A stretch of 64,000 bases of DNA from Bacteroidota bacterium (GTDB lineage: Bacteria; Bacteroidota; Bacteroidia; Chitinophagales; Chitinophagaceae): contig VGGU01000001.1 of NCBI GenBank assembly GCA_016868475.1, forward strand, positions 57,405 to 121,404. Reading direction: 5' to 3'. The notes beneath the pieces were generated by a model that searched no databases, was not told where the DNA came from, and saw only the letters and a list, made by a program, of their open reading frames with translations. A program made the translations under genes and the position numbers. How positions within the stretch are numbered: the first letter of the stretch is position 1; each line of letters begins with the position of its first letter. Shown here piece after piece: positions 61,318-64,000 of the stretch.

Positions 61318-62091
61318 TCAATGTCCTTTAAACACAGGTTTTCTTTTTTCTAGAAATGCAGCTACCCCTTCTTTGAAATCGTCAGTAGCAGCGGCTTGCA
61401 GTTGCAATTGATCCTCCAGGGCTAGTTGTTCTGCTAAATTATGAGTAGCGCTTTGATTCAATTGCTCTTTAATCAGTGCCAGTGCTCGAGTGGGCATCGT
61501 TGCCAGCTGCTTGACCAAGGTCATTGCTTCTTCCTGTAATTGTGCAGCCACCACTGTTTTCCAGATCAATCCCATTTGCAGGGCTTCTGCACTTGTTATT
61601 TTTTCGCCTAACATCATCAATCCTGCTGCACGTTGCCATCCAACCAAGCGGGGTAGAAAAAAACTGCCTCCAGAATCTGGAACTAATCCAATTTTTGAAA
61701 AGGCTTGTATAAAAGAAGCGTTGTCGCTGGCAATACATAGGTCACAGCTCAATGCCAAATTTGCACCTGCTCCGGCCGCTACACCATTTACTGCAGCTAC
61801 CACCGGTTTTTGTAAAGCACGAATTTGTGTAATGAGTGGATTGTAGTGTTCTTTCAATATTCGTTCCATACCCGGCCCTTGGGGGTCAATGGCTTCTTCC
61901 AAATCTTGTCCTGCGCAAAATGCTTTACCTGCCCCTGTAATCAAAACAGCACGACAATCATTTCCCTTACATTGTTCCAATGCAGCTTGTAATTGCAGGG
62001 CCATCTCTCTGTTAACTGCATTGAATTTTTCAGGCCTATTTAGCGTAATAACGACTATTTGTTCTTTGGTTTCAAATACAATAGAACCCAT
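61318..62091 (-). CDS. paaG: 1,2-epoxyphenylacetyl-CoA isomerase
   Basis: 257 residues, crotonase fold. CoA-binding AGKAFCAGQDL, oxyanion-hole VNGVAAGAGANLALSCDL, and GLVPDSGGSFFLPRLVG, whose Asp marks PaaG rather than the PaaF hydratase with a Glu. It isomerises the ring epoxide to an oxepin. It has its own -7 box, so it can be transcribed apart from paaABCD, and is followed by paaI. Confidence 0.9.
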   Translation of the reverse strand: MGSIVFETKEQIVVITLNRPEKFNAVNREMALQLQAALEQCKGNDCRAVLITGAGKAFCAGQDLEEAIDPQGPGMERILKEHYNPLITQIRALQKPVVAAVNGVAAGAGANLALSCDLCIASDNASFIQAFSKIGLVPDSGGSFFLPRLVGWQRAAGLMMLGEKITSAEALQMGLIWKTVVAAQLQEEAMTLVKQLATMPTRALALIKEQLNQSATHNLAEQLALEDQLQLQAAATDDFKEGVAAFLEKRKPVFKGH

Positions 62092-62105
62092 GCAAGCTGT
62101 TTTGA

Positions 62106-62113
62106 CAAAGGTA
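62106..62113 (-). promoter_or_regulatory. Candidate -7 box upstream of paaG, inside the operon
   Basis: Minus-strand TACCTTTG, an exact TAnnTTTG match, lies in the 33-base gap between paaD and paaG, about 14 bases before the paaG ATG. It suggests a second transcript for paaG-I-Y. Confidence 0.5.
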
Positions 62114-62124
62114 GGATTTGCTAT

Positions 62125-62628
62125 TTAGTGACACTTGAAATAATCAAATGGCTCTCCACAGTCTTGACATTGTAGTAATGCTTTGCAAGCGGTACTACCA
62201 AACTCGCTGAGTAAATGAGTATGCTCGCTTTTACATTGTGGACAAGGAATACCATCAGTTGGAATAGTGAATCGTTTTTCAGGAGGAGCAATGCCGTAGG
62301 TTTTTAATTTTTCTTTTCCACGTTCAGACATCCAATCTGTGGTCCAGGCAGGAGTGATGGTGTGCTTTATGGTAATCGATTGATAACCTAAGACACCTAA
62401 TTCCATTTTAATAGTATTGGCAATCCAATCCATTGCCGGACAACCTGAGTAGGTGGTGGTGATGGTTACTTCAATAATTCCCGCATCTGCCGGTGGACTT
62501 TTTATAGCTATATCCCTTACTATTCCCAGATCCTTGAGCGAAAGCACCGGTATTTCGGGATCATAGATTTGATCCATCAATTCCCAACAGGCTTGTGTAG
62601 CTTCTGTGTGTAAATGAATGCCGTTCAT
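62125..62628 (-). CDS. paaD: Phenylacetyl-CoA epoxidase assembly protein PaaD
   Basis: 167 residues. DUF59/MIP18-like domain (10-105: DQIYDPEIPVLSLKDLGIVRDI, TYSGCPAMDWI with the conserved Cys) plus a C-terminal zinc ribbon CPQCKSEHTHLLSEFGSTACK...CQDCGEPFDYFKCH. PaaD helps mature the iron centre of the epoxidase. The gene begins three bases after the paaC stop. Confidence 0.93.
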   Translation of the reverse strand: MNGIHLHTEATQACWELMDQIYDPEIPVLSLKDLGIVRDIAIKSPPADAGIIEVTITTTYSGCPAMDWIANTIKMELGVLGYQSITIKHTITPAWTTDWMSERGKEKLKTYGIAPPEKRFTIPTDGIPCPQCKSEHTHLLSEFGSTACKALLQCQDCGEPFDYFKCH

Positions 62629-62631
62629 ATT

Positions 62632-63375
62632 TTACCAATCACAGCTGGGGTATGTCCGCTGCATATATTGCAGGTCGGTTAAAATAAAACCCAACTCTTC
62701 GGTGTGTATCCCTGTTTTACCTCCTGTTTGCATAAAGCAAGAGGTTAATGATGCAAGAGAAACGGTGGCTTCTTCGAGAGTGGATTGAACAGCTGATAAC
62801 CAATTTGTGTACAACATAGCAGGATCAAGACCCAGTGCTAATTCGTAATCAGCTCCTTTGAATAGTTCGCCCGTGTAGGGCCATAAATTTTCTAATGCCT
62901 TGACAAGACGGGTATGGCTTTCTGCAGTACCATCTCCTAAACGCAATACCCATTCTCTGCTCCACCTACAATGATAGCTTACTTCTTTAAGAGATTTAGT
63001 AGCAATGGCCGCTAATGTGGAATCTTTTCCTTGAGTTAGTTGTGTATAGAGTTCGCGTTGAAAACAGCTGAATAAAAATTGCCGAAGTATGGTTTGTGCC
63101 CAATCTCCATTGGGCCGCTCTACCAGTAAACAATTCTTATACTCTCTTTCGCTGCGTAAAAAAGCCAGTGAATCCTCAGTGGCATCTCCCCCTTTCAGTT
63201 GTGCTGCATATTGATACAGAATCCTGGATTGACCAATCAAATCCAGCGTGATATTAGTGATAGCAATGTCTTGTTCCAGTATCGGACCATGACCGCACCA
63301 AGCAGCATTTCGCTGACCTAGTATAAGTGCGTTATCCGAAAGAGATAAGGTATAATCAAGAAGTGCTTGTTGCAT
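62632..63375 (-). CDS. paaC: Phenylacetyl-CoA epoxidase subunit PaaC
   Basis: 247 residues. A ferritin-like structural subunit that pairs with PaaA. Features: ALIL GQRNAAWCGHGPILEQDIAITN near the start, DLIGQSRILYQYAA, and RWSREWVLRLGDGTAESH with the remnants of the di-iron helix. PaaC itself does not bind iron. Tightly spaced between paaB (8 bases) and paaD (3 bases). Confidence 0.93.
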   Translation of the reverse strand: MQQALLDYTLSLSDNALILGQRNAAWCGHGPILEQDIAITNITLDLIGQSRILYQYAAQLKGGDATEDSLAFLRSEREYKNCLLVERPNGDWAQTILRQFLFSCFQRELYTQLTQGKDSTLAAIATKSLKEVSYHCRWSREWVLRLGDGTAESHTRLVKALENLWPYTGELFKGADYELALGLDPAMLYTNWLSAVQSTLEEATVSLASLTSCFMQTGGKTGIHTEELGFILTDLQYMQRTYPSCDW

Positions 63376-63383
63376 GAGTTGAA

Positions 63384-63749
63384 TTACATGTAATTAACCT
63401 GGTCAGGTAAATTGTAAAAAGTCGGATGACGATATACTTTATCGGCGGCAGGTTCAAATAATTCTCCTGCTTCTGCTGGATTGGAAGCGGTGAGGTGTTT
63501 GCTCTCTACCACCCAAATGCTTACGCCTTCCTGGCGTCTGGTATAAACATCTCTTGCATTTTCAATTGCCATCTGGGCATCTGAAGCATGTAGGCTTCCC
63601 ACATGTTTGTGATCCAGTCCTTGCTTGCTCCTAATAAAAACTTCCCAGAGTGGCCAATCGGTTCTGGGTTGTTGATCATTGGAAGGAGTCGTGCCGCTAC
63701 CGGCATCGGGAATATCTCCGTAGTATAATTTTTTTATAAATTGTTTCAT
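63384..63749 (-). CDS. paaB: Phenylacetyl-CoA epoxidase subunit PaaB
   Basis: 121 residues from ATG 63749. The PaaB pattern: WPLWEVFIRSKQGLDHKHVGSLHASDAQMAIENARDVYTRRQEGVSIWVVES and a C-terminal FYNLPDQVNYM. PaaB forms a bridge in the PaaABCE complex. The first 25 residues, including a Gly/Thr stretch, are longer than in E. coli (95 residues in total). The track's start is a TTG overlapping the paaA stop. Confidence 0.93.
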   Translation of the reverse strand: MKQFIKKLYYGDIPDAGSGTTPSNDQQPRTDWPLWEVFIRSKQGLDHKHVGSLHASDAQMAIENARDVYTRRQEGVSIWVVESKHLTASNPAEAGELFEPAADKVYRHPTFYNLPDQVNYM

Positions 63750-63754
63750 ATGAA

Positions 63755-64000
63755 TCAAGCTGCTTTAGTACCGGTGTTTTTTTTATTGGCGTAAGCTTGT
63801 GCGGCTTCTCTAACCCAGGCACCTTTCTCCCAAGCTTTTTTTCTAGCCTCCAATCTTTCTTTATTACAAGGGCCATTCCCTTTTACTACCTGCCAGAATT
63901 CGTCCCAATTAATTTCTCCAAAATCATAGTGATTGCGGGTGGCATTCCATTGTAATGCAGGGTCGGGCAAAGTCATTCCCAACACTTTTATCTGCTCGGC
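63755..64000 (-). CDS. paaA: Phenylacetyl-CoA epoxidase catalytic subunit PaaA, C-terminal part
   Basis: The gene runs off the right edge; 81 residues of its C-terminus are in the window. AEQIKVLGMTLPDPALQWN and HYDFGEINWDEFWQVVKGNGPCN match the PaaA C-terminus. PaaA holds the di-iron site that forms the ring-1,2-epoxide of phenylacetyl-CoA with oxygen. The iron-binding helices and start lie outside the window. Confidence 0.93.
   Translation of the reverse strand, partial: AEQIKVLGMTLPDPALQWNATRNHYDFGEINWDEFWQVVKGNGPCNKERLEARKKAWEKGAWVREAAQAYANKKNTGTKAA

Noticed and set aside
1-64000. Insertion sequences, prophage, CRISPR arrays, tRNA genes
   Set aside because: I saw no transposase motif, no terminal inverted repeats with target duplications, no direct-repeat arrays and no tRNA-like cloverleaf; gene content is housekeeping throughout.

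Overview
The window is a gene-dense stretch of housekeeping chromosome from a member of the Bacteroidota, most likely the Chitinophagaceae or a close relative (the family placement is inference). Evidence: gliding-motility type genes gldD, gldE and gldH; a Bacteroidota-type 31-residue basic protein of the AURKAIP1/COX24 family; a short CarB; an outer-membrane OmpH/Skp protein plus LpxD- and LpxH-like lipid A enzymes; no Shine-Dalgarno sequences before start codons; and many boxes matching the Bacteroidota -7 promoter element TAnnTTTG. I see no insertion sequence, prophage, CRISPR array, tRNA or rRNA.

Layout. 1-2.4 kb: end of an OmpH/Skp gene, murI, rpmH, rnpA, yidD. 2.4-9.9 kb: sodA, tadA, an aldehyde dehydrogenase, dusB, a CPBP membrane protease, cdsA, psd, a HAD phosphatase and an SDR. 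9.9-13.2 kb (minus): yicC, gldH, histidine kinase, response regulator, with a small-RNA-like element upstream of yicC. 13.2-21.4 kb: LpxD-like acyltransferase, an epimerase, a 3-hydroxyacyl-CoA dehydrogenase, pheS, an arginase-fold protein, a PBP4-type carboxypeptidase, mutL. 21.5-29.5 kb: a GH3/serine-hydrolase fusion, ricT, holB, glutathione peroxidase, comF, radA. 29.5-34.8 kb: the only gap above 300 bp, a zinc peptidase, RNase E/G with a structured leader, the 31-residue gene, a TPR protein, HU, mutY. 34.9-43.5 kb: gldE, gldD, DUF3109, lutB, EamA, purH, comEC. 43.5-54.2 kb: carB, an M23 peptidase, birA, rsfS, ftsH, lutC, an LpxH-like hydrolase, an MscS channel. 54.2-60.3 kb: thioredoxin-like protein, MerR regulator, second M23 peptidase, alaS, a TlpA-like lipoprotein. 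60.3-64 kb (minus): a phenylacetate catabolic operon paaA(partial)-B-C-D-G-I-Y running in from the right edge.

How the genes fit together. PaaABC with PaaD epoxidise phenylacetyl-CoA, PaaG isomerises the epoxide, PaaI and PaaY are accessory, and the 3-hydroxyacyl-CoA dehydrogenase at 15.1-16.0 kb could serve a later step. CdsA and Psd belong to phospholipid synthesis; LpxD-like and LpxH-like to lipid A. MurI, PBP4, the GH3 fusion and two M23 enzymes act on peptidoglycan. RnpA, TadA, DusB, PheS, AlaS, RsfS, L34, YicC and RNase E/G serve RNA and translation. MutL, MutY, RadA, HolB, ComEC and ComF serve DNA repair, replication or uptake.

No wholly new multi-gene system is evident. The least explained signals are non-coding: a 15-base element shared by two intergenic regions and flanked by hairpins in both; a terminator-like hairpin that ends four bases before the radA start; alternative hairpins before holB; a folded leader before RNase E/G; promoter boxes placed for leaderless transcription; and twelve convergent gene pairs with almost no DNA between their stop codons.
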